A stretch of 64,000 nucleotides of DNA from assembly GCA_031841125.1 (NCBI GenBank), contig CM063112.1, positions 19,990,603 through 20,054,602 of the forward strand, read 5' to 3'. Source of the stretch: Acanthococcus lagerstroemiae (lineage: Eukaryota > Arthropoda > Insecta > Hemiptera > Eriococcidae). A model generated the notes under the pieces. It did no database searches and had not been told where the DNA came from. It saw only the letters and a list, made by a program, of their open reading frames with translations. The translations under genes and the position numbers were made by a program. Within the stretch, counting starts at the first letter, position 1. Each line of letters starts with the position of its first letter. Shown one piece after another: positions 1 through 10,620 of the stretch.

Positions 1-1960
1 CTCGCTCTCGTCTTTTGATTACGAATGCCTTCGCTGTGATCCGGACTAAATATTTCATTTTCCCGTACAATTTCTGAAGAACCCGCAGTGCTAAGGGAAG
101 TCTTAAAAGTAGTAGTGTTCGTTCTGATACAGAAAAGCACAAAAAGAAAACAACACAAATTTCGAAGTGTAGTATCTCGACCTTCTTCACTCACGATCCG
201 CGAGTGAGACTACACTACGCGGCGAGCGAGCTCTCGTACGAAGCTGGCCACTCCGGACCGATTATATGCGACGAGGATACGGAGGATGGGGGAAAGAACT
301 ATTGCAGGGATGGGTAAATAAAGGCATGGAGAAATGATTTCGAAAATCGTTTGTACCATTTGTTCCTTAAAGTTGGTAATAGGTACCAAAAAACTGACCA
401 AAAGTCTACGTTTTTCCCCCATCAGGCTTCTGTTAGAGTACGGTAAAATAAACGATTGTATTCAAGCCTTATTTGTGACAATTATAGAGGAAGTTACAAA
501 AAAATTAAAACAGACCTTCTCTACGTAGAATTGAATAAGAAACGATTTTTAGTTGAAACGGTTTTTCCTCTAGTGTATATTTTCCGAGATTTTTGGGAGA
601 AACCTGATTTGAGGGGACATTTAGCTCCCTGGAAGGTTTGGAGACCCTCGGATACTCGGGTACTTCTAGTAGAACTCTATAAGAATAGGTAAAGACACGA
701 CGTCATGATGGAACGGGTTACAGTACCACGCTAGCACAAGGAGACACGTAGACAGGAAAAGTGATTTTAAAATATGATCCCGAAAGATGTTGAAAAATAT
801 TGCATTAGATTGGAAATTTCAAGTACGATAAATATTATTCTCTTCAATTATTCATAAGCAGCAAAATTATTAGCAACTAAGGTTACACGCTCTTCTGATA
901 GTTCCATTGCTACCGATCCGTCATGGTGTCGTGCCTTTACTCATTCTTATAGAGTCTTATTTCTAGTACGTTCGTCAGTACTGATACGCAATTCTCTGTA
1001 CCAAAACTAAGTTCTCGAGAAATTTTTTTCTCTATCCCCCCCCCCATAGTCTAATTGTCCTGGTCTATGCTTTATTTAAAAAGGCGAACAAACAAGCCTG
1101 AGTCGAGTCGTCCTTGAATCCTTCAAGCCGCTGGCGTTGAGATGTTTCAAAAGATCAAAAACAGTAGGTATAACTCTCAGCCAGCTTTCAATGGCTTTCC
1201 TCAGTCGACAGCTCTGACACATGAAAAATGAAAACTCCGACCTCGTAAATTCGTGTAATTTCTACGAAATCGATTCACGTTCGGATCTGATTACTGCGGA
1301 AGTATTTCGTAAGTTTGGTTAAGCTATTGGTTCGCCGAGACCGAGCAGTTGTCAGGGTTGTAAAGAGTATATCAGTCGCTGGTGAAACTTTAATTACTTG
1401 GATTCTGATAGCGATTTCTCTCGCTGTAGGAACGTGACTCCAATGCTGAATACACAGCCACGACGAATAACGCCCACTACAAATCGAATTCGACGAGTAA
1501 ATTTTCGAAAATTTCAGTCTGCCAATTTAGTTAAAATTAGAAGTGGGTGTAGTAGAATAGTTTATTACGCGTTATTGTCATTCAGTGTTCGAAACTGTAC
1601 TAAAAAGAAAATTAAAAAAAACAACAAAAAAAACACTAAGATATCGGGAATACATTATAACTCTTGCCTCCCTTCGTAGGAGCTCGAATCTTCTCTTTTG
1701 AGTCATAATTCTATCTAGTTAAATCAACGTTCTAATGCTAATCTATAAATTGCCTATTATTAATTGAAAATAGACGAACAGATCGCATAATCAATTAATA
1801 CTGTACTGGGAACATCTGTCGAAAACCATAGGAAGTTATTAGGAAGTCAGTCAAGAAGCTTTTCAATCGATTCTCCCAAAAATTCATACTTGAAATATAT
1901 GTATATGTCATATAAAATAGTACATGGTCTTGTCGGATTCGATTACTGTTGACTGGTAAT
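1..1960. other. No recognisable gene or element
   Basis: I see no conserved coding frame, RNA gene or transposon end here. A run of nine or more C lies near 1,037 and short AT-rich tracts are scattered through it. The ORFs present (the longest is 93 codons at 1,398-1,679, plus) have the low-complexity K/N-rich or S-rich look of chance frames and match nothing I know. Confidence 0.6.
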
Positions 1961-1966
1961 CTGTTT

Positions 1967-2304
1967 GTGAAGTACTTAGGAGTACATCTTAATGAAAAAC
2001 TTTCCTGGAGAGATCACGTCTCAGATAAAATATGAAAAGGGATTGAGGTTCTTTGGGAGGAAGAAACCTCGATCCATATCATAGGTCAATGCCCAGCAAT
2101 AGCCGGGACAAGACGCGAAGCATTGGGGCTAGAGTATCCAGCATCAAGTGAAGTCAATGGGATAGAGCTCAGTAAAATCCTCACTTTGGCTATAAAAGTG
2201 AGGCTACTGAGCTGATCCTTAACAGCAACTTGAGGAATAGTGCAATGGACTCGCAAGTCTGAGCACTCAGCGCATACGGCGCCACCTGACACACAAATGA
2301 ATGA
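1967..2304 (+). mobile_element. LINE 3'-end fragment (R1/LOA/I-type)
   Basis: Two pieces of a non-LTR retrotransposon are fused here. At 1,967-2,032 the plus strand reads VKYLGVHLNEKLSWRDHV, the conserved segment after the reverse transcriptase palm. From about 2,053 to the stop at 2,213-2,215 it reads the C-terminal end of the downstream region (ETSIHII..C, EALGLEYP, ELSKILTL). About 90 bp of 3' UTR follow, ending in an AATG-rich tail. The segment between the two pieces, including most of an RNase H-like region, is deleted. The end matches the minus-strand copy at 13,740-14,092 almost base for base, so both belong to one family. Confidence 0.85.
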
Positions 2305-2507
2305 TTGAAGTAGTACTGAGGCGAATAGGGAGAGGAAAAGGAATTTGGAATATAATTGTAAAGAGAAAGGTTAAAATGATAGGTCATAGTATAAGACATT
2401 CACGGATATTGTTATTACTGCTAGAAGAATCGGAAAGGAAGGCAAAGGATGAACTAAGAATAGCAGATAGTGAAGGATGCAAAGTGCAAGTCCCTTCTCA
2501 GAAATGA
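2301..2507 (+). pseudogene. LINE ORF2 C-terminal relic
   Basis: The frame reads a short C-terminal piece with KVKMIGHSIRHSRILLLLLE, the pattern seen at the end of reverse transcriptase ORFs of the kind whose endonuclease is annotated 'craniofacial development protein 2-like'. A related ending (KLIGHNLRHPGIISLLLEK) is found at about 16,250-16,310. It begins immediately after the AATG tail of the preceding LINE fragment and is truncated at its 5' side. The following 250 bp hold nothing recognisable. Confidence 0.65.
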
Positions 2508-2771
2508 AAAGATTAGCTCAAGCGAGGGAAAAGGGGAGAGACGCAACTTGCTAGTCAAAAGCTAATAAATAGTATATCATCATCAGTCAAAACCAATAAA
2601 ATTACTATTATTTATCTGCATCTCAACTATGGATTTTCTGGGGAAATCGTTTGAAAATCGTTTGGATTTGCTTCCAAAAAAACTCCTATCGTTCCCTGTG
2701 AATATTACCGTTTCAATATTGATCAGTTTTATATCTTATCGACAAAAAATGTGCCACCTTTCCTGTGAGGG

Positions 2772-3578
2772 CTATAACGGTCTTCTTTTGTATTGCACCG
2801 TGATCAACTCCTTGCCATTCCTTTTACGGGTAAAAAGAGTGTTCTCAGTTTTGTCCGGGTTTATCGATAACCCCTTTTTCACACACCATTTTTCCACACA
2901 TCGGAGTCCCCACTGCGTTAACTCCGCGATGGTTCCCGGAAATTTTCCGGTTACCACCACAGCCAAATCGTCAGCGTAGCCCTGTGTGTATATTTTTTGA
3001 CGATTTAACTCCTCAAGTAAACTGTCCACCACCAGGCTCCACAGTAGGGGTGAGAGTACTCCCCATTATGGGCTGCCCCTGATGGTCGTTGCATGGATCC
3101 GTTCTTGTTGGTATGTTATCCGGATCTTCCTGCTTTTTAGCATAGATACAATCCAGTTTATTAAGCTTTCCTTCACTTTCCTTTCTCTCAGGGCTGTTTC
3201 TATTGATTCATGAGAGGTCGCATGAAACGCTCTCTGTATATCCATGAATGTTGCCAGGACATAATAACCGCCGGTCATCCCTCTCTCAATTGCTGTAACA
3301 AGCGAGTGCAGTGATGACTCTACTGATTTGCCTGCCCTATAGGCGTGCTGGTTCTCATGTAGTGGGAACCTTTTCAGGGTAACCTCTCTTAGGTGCCTGT
3401 CTATCAGCCCTTCCAAGATTTTTAGCATGAATGATGAGAAACTTATCGGCCTGTAGGATTTGGCCTTACAAGGGTCTCTGTCTGGTTTAGGCAAAAACAC
3501 CACTCTCACAACCCTCCACGATTTTGGAATGTGCCCTAGGGCTAATGATGCTCTGAGGACCCTAATGAACGGTCCCAT
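2772..3578 (-). pseudogene. LINE ORF2: reverse transcriptase core, broken
   Basis: The first frame (3,066-3,578) holds the RT fingers and motif A: VVFLPKPDRD, KSYRPISFSSFMLKILEGLI, HAYRAGKS and FMDIQRAFHAT, with the motif A aspartate kept. A frameshift and stop at about 3,060-3,070 disrupt the usual PQGGVLSPLLW segment. The second frame (2,772-3,032) continues with VVDSLLEELN and the catalytic GYADDLAVVV, then GLSINPDKTENTLFTRK. Homology fades at about 2,770 and no thumb or downstream domain follows on this strand. Confidence 0.9.
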
Positions 3579-3918
3579 TATAGTCTAGTTCTGTCTGTAG
3601 GCAGACTGGATAGATGTACGACGAGAATGTGTTTACAGCCCAGCATACCCTGTCTGGTGTAACCACCTCTTTCGCCGTTTCCCAATCTGTTCCGCTTTGC
3701 ACACAGTCGGCTCCTGGCTGCGGCTGTGTGTTTTCCATGATTTCTGCTCCCGGAAAGAGCGTGTCAATGTGGTGCTCTATTGCCTCTCTCGGGGTGGTGG
3801 AAAAACCACCTGTCGGGAGTTCGAGCGGCCCCTCTTCCACCCTTCTTTCCTTCCGAGAAGTTTTTGCAGGCGTGCCGTCTCCTGTATCTTTTCTATAGAT
3901 TCGCAGAAACGTTTCCAC
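3562..3918 (-). pseudogene. LINE ORF2: N-terminal part of the RT region
   Basis: A 118-codon frame continues the linker and contains TPREAIEHHIDTLFPGAE, a segment typical of R1/I-group ORF2 just before the fingers of the reverse transcriptase. It overlaps the previous frame and the RT frame, again separated by frameshifts. No catalytic residue lies in this part. Confidence 0.75.
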
Positions 3919-4550
3919 CCCTCTGTTTTGGCTTTCTTTACCGCCTTTTTATATGCTTTTTGAGCCTCATGATATAATTCCCAGTGAGCCGGTGTATTAT
4001 TTTTCAATGCAGCCCTCAGCCTTATTCGAGTGTCTTTCCTACGTTCCCCCAACTCTGCTGTCCACCAGATGGTTTTGCGTGATTTTATTATCTTAGGCTC
4101 ACAGTTCTTCTCGTAGGCGTCCCTGAGTGCACTATCCAGTATGCTGGCTTGTGCTTCCAGGTCGCCTGCGTTCTGAATCCGTTGCCAGTTGTACCTCGTC
4201 AGTCTTTTTAAATCATTTTTAAAGCATCCCCAGTTTGTTTTCCTAGGGTTCCTAATAGCTCTTTGTTCCTCCTTAGGTGCCCGAATCTGGCATTGGATGT
4301 ATCGGTGTTCCGATAAAGACGGTTCGTCCAACACTCTCCATCCCTGAACTCGGTCCCGAAGTTTGGAATTACAGAGTGGTATGTCTATAACTTCTTGTTT
4401 TACTTTTGTGACAAACGTTGGTTTGCTTCCCTCATTCAGTACCAGCAGATCCTGTGTCGCAAGGTAGTCCACTAGCCCTTTCCCTCTCGGATTTGTGCCT
4501 GTACCCCCTGCCCCAAATTGTATGGTGCGAGTTGGCATCGCATCCGACAA
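3777..4550 (-). pseudogene. LINE ORF2: end of endonuclease and EN-RT linker
   Basis: The frame of 257 codons begins inside the endonuclease: RGKGLVDYLATQDLLVLNEG, then KPTFV, then a degraded VIDIPL (normally an ID.T segment), then SLSEHRYI, the position of the conserved S-D-H catalytic motif with D replaced by E. The rest is the basic, helical linker between EN and RT (many R, K, E; W-x-x-E-L around residue 155). It overlaps the preceding frame by about 120 bp with a frameshift. It belongs to the same element as the neighbouring frames. Confidence 0.85.
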
Positions 4551-4950
4551 GAAGGTCCAGCTTTTCCCTCACACAGTATTTCACCAGTTCCCTGAGCTTA
4601 TCAGTTGGGGGAGGGTCCCGAGAGTCGGATGGGAAATATGGTGAGCATATCACTATCTTCTTCTTGTTCTCTCCCTCCTCATATTCCAAGATGGCCGCCA
4701 CAAGATCCCGTAGGGTAAATCCCGGTATTGTGCAGCTCACTTGATACGTAAATATCGTTGCACGTCGTCTTCCTGCACTCTTTGCATAAATGAGGTGCCC
4801 CCGTGCCATCTGTAAGCCTCTCACTTGTTCCCGATGATACCATGGTTCCTGTAACAGGCATATATTTGTTTGCCCCTTTTGCAGCCTCCTGCTTAGTAGG
4901 TAACAGGCGGCTTTGCATAAGTGCAGATTAATTTGCAACACCCTTATCAT
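4432..4950 (-). pseudogene. LINE ORF2: apurinic/apyrimidinic endonuclease domain
   Basis: This 172-codon frame starts with MIRVLQINLHLCKAA, contains LLQEPW at about residues 33-38, and GCDANSHHTIWG at about residues 138-149. These are signature motifs of the EN domain of R1/LOA/Jockey-group retrotransposons, which nicks the genomic target to prime reverse transcription. The start is the ATG directly after the putative ORF1 stop. The frame shifts at about 4,440-4,540 and the domain continues in the frame covering 3,777-4,550, so the enzyme is inactive as it stands. Confidence 0.88.
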
Positions 4951-4971
4951 TCCGTGTATAGCTTTTCTCTG

Positions 4972-5292
4972 TTATCCTAAGACGGAGCCCTGGTTCTCTG
5001 GTCCCTCCACTTGTGCCCCTGTTTCACCCGATCCACCCGTAGATGTCTCCGGTTCCACTGGTCCACCCATGGGTGTCTCTGGTTCCCTGGTCTCCGTCTC
5101 CATCTTCTCGCTCAGTGTCGCTCGGTCCATCACTTCTGACAGCCCTTCCGCTGCACGATTCTCTCTCGCGTCCCCGTCGGTCCGGTTTTCGCCAGCCCCA
5201 GCAGGTTCGCTTTCCTTACTTATGAAAAAAAAACAACTTATTTTTGACCCTCCATGTGGTTCCCACGAGTACCGGAGAAATATACAGTCCAC
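4972..5292 (-). pseudogene. Probable ORF1 (gag-like) C-terminal part of the LINE
   Basis: An open frame of 106 codons ends 22 bp upstream of the ORF2 start at 4,950. It is rich in E, G, P and T (repeated PETPMGG / PETSTGG style segments) and has no zinc knuckle in the visible part. Position directly before ORF2 on the same strand is the main argument that it is the tail of ORF1. The upstream part (5,300-5,760) has no long open frame, so the ORF is truncated or frameshifted. Confidence 0.45.
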
Positions 5293-5763
5293 CGTAGCAG
5301 CGCTCCGAGTACCACGGCAAGCTTACTTACTGAGGGAGGTCAGCCGGTATCCCTCAGGTTCCTATTCGCGACTGTTCTGGCCCAACAGCCATGCATCCCC
5401 TCGACATAGGTAACACCAACCTTGGGATATGGCCCGTAGCTGTACTGAGATACAGGCTACGGAAAGAAGGGGGTAGGCAACTCATTGTCTGTCGTACACG
5501 GGTCACCCGACGCTGGTGACGGCCCTCACTGCTACAACCCGATTTTAAGAGGGGAGCAGCTTTGCCGTCTGTGCCACACGACCATTCCGACTTTACGTCG
5601 TCGGGTCTTTATTTCACATCCAACGTCGGGTTCCCCGCCTAACGCACAGATTCCGAGCGCGGGACGTGCTTCACTGTAGGGACTGAAAGAAGTTAAGACA
5701 CTAGCGTATGGTCCTCGGGTGCGCCACGCCCGCACTTGCCAGCTGCAAGCCCTTGAGGTTCCC

Positions 5764-5812
5764 TTTTAGTCGCTTTTTACGACAGGCAGGGCTATCGTGG
5801 GAAAATTCTACT
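5764..5812 (-). other. 5' UTR motif of an insect LINE
   Basis: On the minus strand this stretch contains CCTGTCGTAAAAAGCGACTA, followed by AAAGGGAACC. I recall closely similar sequence near the 5' ends of many hymenopteran and other insect non-LTR elements; that is recollection, not a search result. It fits the position expected for the start of the element whose ORF2 begins at 4,950. Confidence 0.5.
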
Positions 5813-5857
5813 ACCTGTTGCCACATGGGGTCAGTACTACTTCATTCCTGATATTTT

Positions 5858-6305
5858 TTATCTATTTATTTTCAACATTCTCCTTTTTAACACGACATTT
5901 CAAAAAAGCTTCTATCTTTTCTCTTTCTTGTATTCCTATAGTCCAGATCTCACATCTATACAATGCTATACGCCAAATATACGTTCAAAGAAATCTCAGT
6001 CTTTCTTCCAAATTAATATTTGCCCTAAATATGCCTCCTTTTTTGAAACATGCTCAGTTAGCTTGTTCTATTCTGCTCTTTATTTCCGTTTTGTTTCTTT
6101 CATCTTGGGTTATCAGACTATCTAAGTATTTAAATTCATTTACGTCCTTTATCTTTTCATCTCTTATTTCCATATTTATTGGATTTTGTTTCCACCTAGT
6201 GACCATCATTAGTTTTGTTTTATTCTTGTTCATCTTAATTTTATATATTTTACGTTCAATCTGTTTTTCAACTTTTTCAACGTTTTCTTTAGTTCTTCTC
6301 CACTA
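5858..6305 (-). pseudogene. LINE reverse transcriptase fragment ('craniofacial'-type family)
   Basis: Minus-strand translation gives LRMNKNKTKLMMVTRW, EFKYLDSLITQDERNKTEIK, and after a stop and frameshifts RIALYRCEIWTIG and KIEAFLKC. These correspond to the RT region downstream of YADD: KINK.KT, YLGS.IT, ALYGCETWT and EAFE.W. It has at least three stops or frameshifts. The 203-codon open frame on the plus strand over the same bases (5,797-6,408) is an antisense shadow of this. Confidence 0.82.
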
Positions 6306-7770
6306 TTGCCAGAGGCGAATTAGGGTATTTCGCGCTAAAAGCAGCTTGTTTTTCCGCGCCGTGCTAAAATATCTTGGTATACACGTGTTCTCTGTTTGTG
6401 GAGAATGATCCATTTATTCAAAAAGTAAAATTCTTGTTGTGGCCATCATCAAAGTTCAGAAAACTTTTCTTTTTGTTCTGTCGTGGTACTCTTGAAGTAA
6501 AATTCGAAAATTTTAATGTCCAGAAGGTGGAGGGCAGGAGTTAAGCTTTACTCCTTGCGTGTGACCATCTTATTTCTGTGCAACAAAACTTTGCATAAGG
6601 CCTCGCAAACGCTACCGCCGCCTTTGCGGAGCGAGTGCAGTATGGAAAATTCTAGGGTACGCTGAGTCGCGCGGATTAAAAAAGAAATGGCGGACAGTGT
6701 GGTCGGCGCTTGGGGGAACAAACGTCGCGAGATAGGAAAAATCTGCATCTCACGTATCGCGAGTGTAATTTAGAAAGCACGATTACCAGGGAATTCGAAT
6801 CGACGAGCTCCTAATTAGCATTTAAATGCCGAAGCGCGGTATGAGCAAAACCGCTAATTTTTCCTGTTTTCTAACCATTTTCTTCATTACCCAGCAGCCA
6901 GACATTGTTATGCGGTTTTTTTCCCTCTTCTATCGCCATAACGAGTCTACGAATAATAACGCGCCGAGTGTATGTCCGGAAACTTGTACAGAATATTGTA
7001 GACCTGCACGCGGCACCGCCGCACCGGTATCTTCTACCTAAAAGCTTTCCCTTGTTTTTCAAACTTTTTTCCCAGTCGTTAAATTTTTTGAAATTTGCGT
7101 GGCCGGACGAAGTAACGCAAGTGTAATCAACTTTTGGTCGGTGCCACGTTACCGACGAGTGCAGATAGACGGTGTTGATGGCGTAGAAAAGCAACAAACA
7201 TTCTGGTCAGGTTATTCCCGGGAGTGCATCAAAAGTTAATGAAGAGTCGAGATAAGGTCCATTTCGCCAACCTTTCCATTTCCAAAATTTTTTGCTCAAA
7301 ATACTCGTACAGGTTCATTCTTTGCGCTTCACTAGTGCACGCGTGAACTTCGTTAGTGTTCCACTCTTATAGATATTTCCAAAAAACGGTGAGAGAGACC
7401 AGCGGTGTTGCCAAAAGTCCAGCTTGAGTCACACATGAACGGCTTTTCATGTTTCCATTATTCTTAATCAGGCCGTCATACCCGATTTTGGGTCGTGAGT
7501 CGGAAAATATACGTCTTTTCTCAAAGAAAGTTTCAGAATATGCGGCCCTGGTAAAAGTTACGACAGTACGACTCATTCTCAAAAACGATTTTACAATTTG
7601 GCTTTCCGGTTTTCAAAACCTGGCAACACTGGGAACTAGAGAGACTGGAGCCCCTCTTAAAATGCATTGTCAGACATAAAATTTAGGACGCTGCTTTTCT
7701 CTACTCCTGTCGCTATATTTCATCTGTGAATGGTCGGACGAAGTTCTGACTCTGATGACCTACGCGAACA
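6306..7770. other. No recognisable gene or element
   Basis: I see only short chance frames on both strands. The stretch 6,590-6,760 is relatively CpG-rich. No TIR pair, tRNA-like promoter or RT/transposase motif was found. Confidence 0.5.
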
Positions 7771-8385
7771 ATGTTGCCAACTATTTCCACGGAAGAACTT
7801 ACATCAATAATACAAGTATATATGCCTACTAATACTCATGAGGACGAAGAGATTAAGGAGGTATATGAAGAATTAGAAGGACTTATGAAGTATGTTAGAG
7901 GCGAAGAGAACCTTATTATAATGGGTGATTGGAATGTTAGAATTGTTGACGGAAAAGAAGGTAATATAGTCGGGGATTTCGGATTAGGAATGAGAAATGA
8001 AAGGGGAGAGCGTTTGATTCAGTTTTGTGCGAAGTATAACTTAGTTATAGGAAATATTCAATTTAAAAATACATTATAGAAGGTATACGTGGAAGAGTCC
8101 AGGTAATGAAGGTAGATATCAAATTGATTATATTATTACAAAACAACGTTTTAGGAATCAAATATTAGACTGTAAAACTTACCCGGGAGCCGATGTTGAC
8201 AGTGATCATAACTTGGTAGTAATGAAATGCAAGCTTAAATTGAAGAAATTGGGTAGAAAAGAAGAGGCGAAATAATGGAAATTGAAAAAGTTGGAAAATA
8301 TTAATATTAGATGGAAATATCAAGAGGATGTTGTATTAGAATTAGAGGTTGAAAAAACACAGGAAATTAACAGTGTGGAGGAATT
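7771..8385 (+). pseudogene. LINE endonuclease ('craniofacial development protein 2-like' type)
   Basis: The first frame (7,771-8,079) reads IIQVYMPTNTHEDEE, then IIMGDWNVRI (the GDWN motif of the AP endonuclease) and QFCAKYNLVIGN. A +1 frameshift at about 8,070-8,080 leads into RRYTWKSPG, YQIDYII, LDCKTYPGADVDSDHNLV, where SDH is the catalytic motif, ending at a TAA at 8,273-8,275. Similar sequence continues beyond the stop (NINIRWKYQEDVVLELEVEK) until an abrupt break at about 8,385, where another element is inserted. The 5' part is missing. This protein would nick DNA for retrotransposition, but the copy is dead. Confidence 0.88.
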
Positions 8386-8880
8386 TTTTTATTTTATTTT
8401 ATTTTACAGCCGTTCATTCGTCGTACATACATGTGGGAAGGGGGCGTTGTGACATCGAATGCACCCATTTCCGAAAACTGGCATCCATCGCCTTTTTCCA
8501 CCATAACCTCTGTCCCTTACCACTCTTCCCCACAGTATCCCAAATTCCTTCGTAATCTCGTCCCTTCATCTTGTAGGTGGTCTACCCTTTTTTCTTTTCC
8601 ATTTTCTAGGTGACCATTCTTCTGTCACCTTTCCCCATTTGTCTATGCCCCTCACCATATGCCCTGCGAATCCTAATTTTGCCTTTTTTATTCTCTCTCC
8701 AATATCTTTTGAGCCCGTTCTTTCAAGTATTTCTTTCAAACTTATTCTATCTTTGATGCGTATTCCCATAATACTACGGAGCATCCTAAAGTGTGTTAAC
8801 CCTCAAGCTGTCGCATTGTGCCTTAGTCAAAGACCAGGTTTGTGCTCCGTAAGTGAGGGTGGGTATCACACATCTACTTC
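8386..8880 (-). mobile_element. RTE-type LINE 3' end, nested insertion
   Basis: Minus-strand reading gives IPTLTYGAQTWSLTKAQCD, a frameshift, then MLRSIMGIRIKDRISLKEIL, GHMVRGIDKWGKVTEEW, and GRPPTR followed by one in-frame TGA where W is usual, then DEITKEFGILWGRVVRDRGY and a stop at 8,404-8,406. This is the characteristic C-terminus of RTE/BovB-like reverse transcriptases. The stop is followed directly by AATAAAATAAAATAAAAAAA, an A-rich tail, at the break in the plus-strand LINE. It is 5'-truncated, as expected for target-primed insertion. Confidence 0.85.
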
Positions 8881-9580
8881 ATTCTTAAAATAGAAAAATA
8901 CAACATAGCTGGAAAAATCAAATGAATTATTGATTTTTTTTTTTATTATATGAATTGGAAAACCTCCTCACATTCTGCAGAGGGCTCTAATTGGGGCCTT
9001 AAACTATAAATTTGACTAAAATTGATAAACTTCAATTTTCTCGAAAAATCGAGTGAAATATCGAAGTACTTTTTTTTTTTAATTGTTTCTGGTTCACAGA
9101 CTTACTTTTTAATTTTCTTGGTCAATTATGGCGTAATAGGTTTCGTGAGTATTTTTTTATTCGCCAGTTCTATTCCCCCTTTATGACCAAAAGAGCAGGG
9201 GGTATAGAAATATGCTCTCTCTTCTTTATTTTTTAAATTCTTTATTTTATGATTTTTTTATTCAATTCCTCAATTTACTTGGAAAGAATAAGGAAATCAG
9301 ACATTAAAAAACTAAAACCTTACAAAGACTCATAATACATGTAATATCAGGATGTAAAGCAATTTCCTACACAGCAGCTCACGCAATAGCTGGAATAATC
9401 CCAGTTGAACTTCAGTTAAAACAGAATAACCAAATTAAAAGAAGTAAAATCAGAATATAAAGCTGGAGGAATAAATTTAAAAAATAAAAAAAAAAATAAT
9501 AAAAATAAAGGAAGAGAGGCGATTTAAAATTGGCAAATGGCCATGGGAATTTTGCCACAAAAGTTTCAAATAGTTAAAAA
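8881..9580. other. AT-rich stretch, nothing recognised
   Basis: Mostly A/T-rich unique sequence with several homopolymer runs (T runs at about 8,935 and 9,070). It may contain the continuation of the LINE interrupted at 8,385, but I could not align it to RT motifs. Confidence 0.5.
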
Positions 9581-9832
9581 CAGGGTTGGCAGGTAGAATG
9601 AATTCTACATTCGACAAGCTATTCCACGTGTAGAATAGCTGATGTAGAATAGTTGTTCTATTATACATTCTACATGTAGAATGTAGAATGGTGCAGAATA
9701 GTATGTAAATTGTAAAATCAATCATCAAAATGAAAGTTTTTTTGACTGAAATAATTCCATTCTCAAGTTAGCTCTAAAATAAAACGACATTTAATTTTAA
9801 TGCTTCATCAGATTATTATAGAATTAAAATAT

Positions 9833-10443
9833 GTGGCAGTTTCTATTAAAAAAAAAAAAGGGTAACTTTGTCGATCGATCAAAGTCTCAGAAAACGCGAA
9901 AAAAGGAAAATAAAATTTTTTGGTCGAAAAAATCAATTTTGAGATTTTGGTTGATTTCTATAGAAAAAACATCGCAATAACGAAAAGAAAAAATTTGCGC
10001 GCATGAGGGAGAAAGAGAATTATGAAAGAGAATGAGAAAAGATAGTGAATCAAGTGCGAATGTCTACGTTCGCTTCTTCGTAGTTTTTCGGAGCTCACGA
10101 ATAAATCCGATGTTCTGAATTGTTACCACGCAGAAGAGAGTAGAATTACCTTTCCAACAAGCTCTTGTCAAGGCTGGTAACGTGATTCCGCGGCGAGTTA
10201 GGACCGCTTGACGGAGTGGGAGAAAAAGGTGTGTCTAACTTTAAACGCGTTTTTCCCAAAAACGTGTTTTTGCGCGTTCTTATTTACACTCATCTTTGAC
10301 CGCTTGTATCTCCGGAACAAAAAACCGCTACAAATCTCGCCGATAGCTCGTTGGAATGGGCATTTATTCCTCTATTACATACTGTCTGTAACTCAAAATT
10401 CGTCGGATCGACAAACGTTACCTCTTTTTATAGAAACTGCCAC
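9833..10443. mobile_element. 611-bp MITE inserted in the hAT element
   Basis: The ends are inverted repeats, GTGGCAGTTTCTAT at the left and its complement at the right; similarity continues inward for about 40 bp through GGTAAC and TTTGTCGATC. The flanks are taaaatat on the left and ataatat on the right, an imperfect 7-bp duplication. In the other copy of this hAT end (around 19,281-19,295) the sequence reads straight through (TTAAAATATAGTGAAAC on the opposite strand), showing the empty site. There is no transposase frame inside, so it is non-autonomous. I do not recognise the superfamily. Confidence 0.88.
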
Positions 10444-10620
10444 ATAATATAGTGAAACTACAAAACAATTTTATAAATCTTATCTCTTAAGAAAAAAATA
10501 AGAACAACAATTGTTTTGGAAAATGAGACAAAACCAAAATAAAAATGATTAAAAAAGGAGTTAAGAAAGTTGAGAATTGAAATTCAAATTTTTGAAGATT
10601 ACGAATGAAAATTCATCTGA

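Larger units (their letters stand above)
2772..5815 (-). mobile_element. R1/LOA-like non-LTR retrotransposon, 3' end missing
   Basis: Reading from right to left, this holds a 5' UTR-like motif, the end of a probable ORF1, the ORF2 apurinic endonuclease, the linker and a reverse transcriptase broken at and after the YADD motif. The part normally following RT (thumb, RNase H or C-terminal domain, 3' UTR, tail) is absent. Loss of the 3' rather than the 5' end is unusual for target-primed insertion and points to later deletion or rearrangement. The coding region carries frameshifts between 4,550 and 4,432, near 3,570 and near 3,060, so it is dead. Confidence 0.88.

Noticed and set aside
5764..5812. 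Ribosomal RNA fragment
   Set aside because: The CGACAGGCAGGGC-like phrase looks rRNA-like at first sight, but there is no extended match and it sits at the 5' end of a LINE.
1967..5815. 5' inversion (twin priming) of a single LINE insertion
   Set aside because: The order of the inverted and sense parts is the wrong way round for twin priming; independent fragments or later rearrangement fit better.
5797..6408. 203-codon plus-strand hydrophobic ORF resembling a membrane protein
   Set aside because: The opposite strand encodes recognisable LINE reverse transcriptase motifs; the hydrophobic frame is its antisense reading of a lysine- and asparagine-rich sequence.
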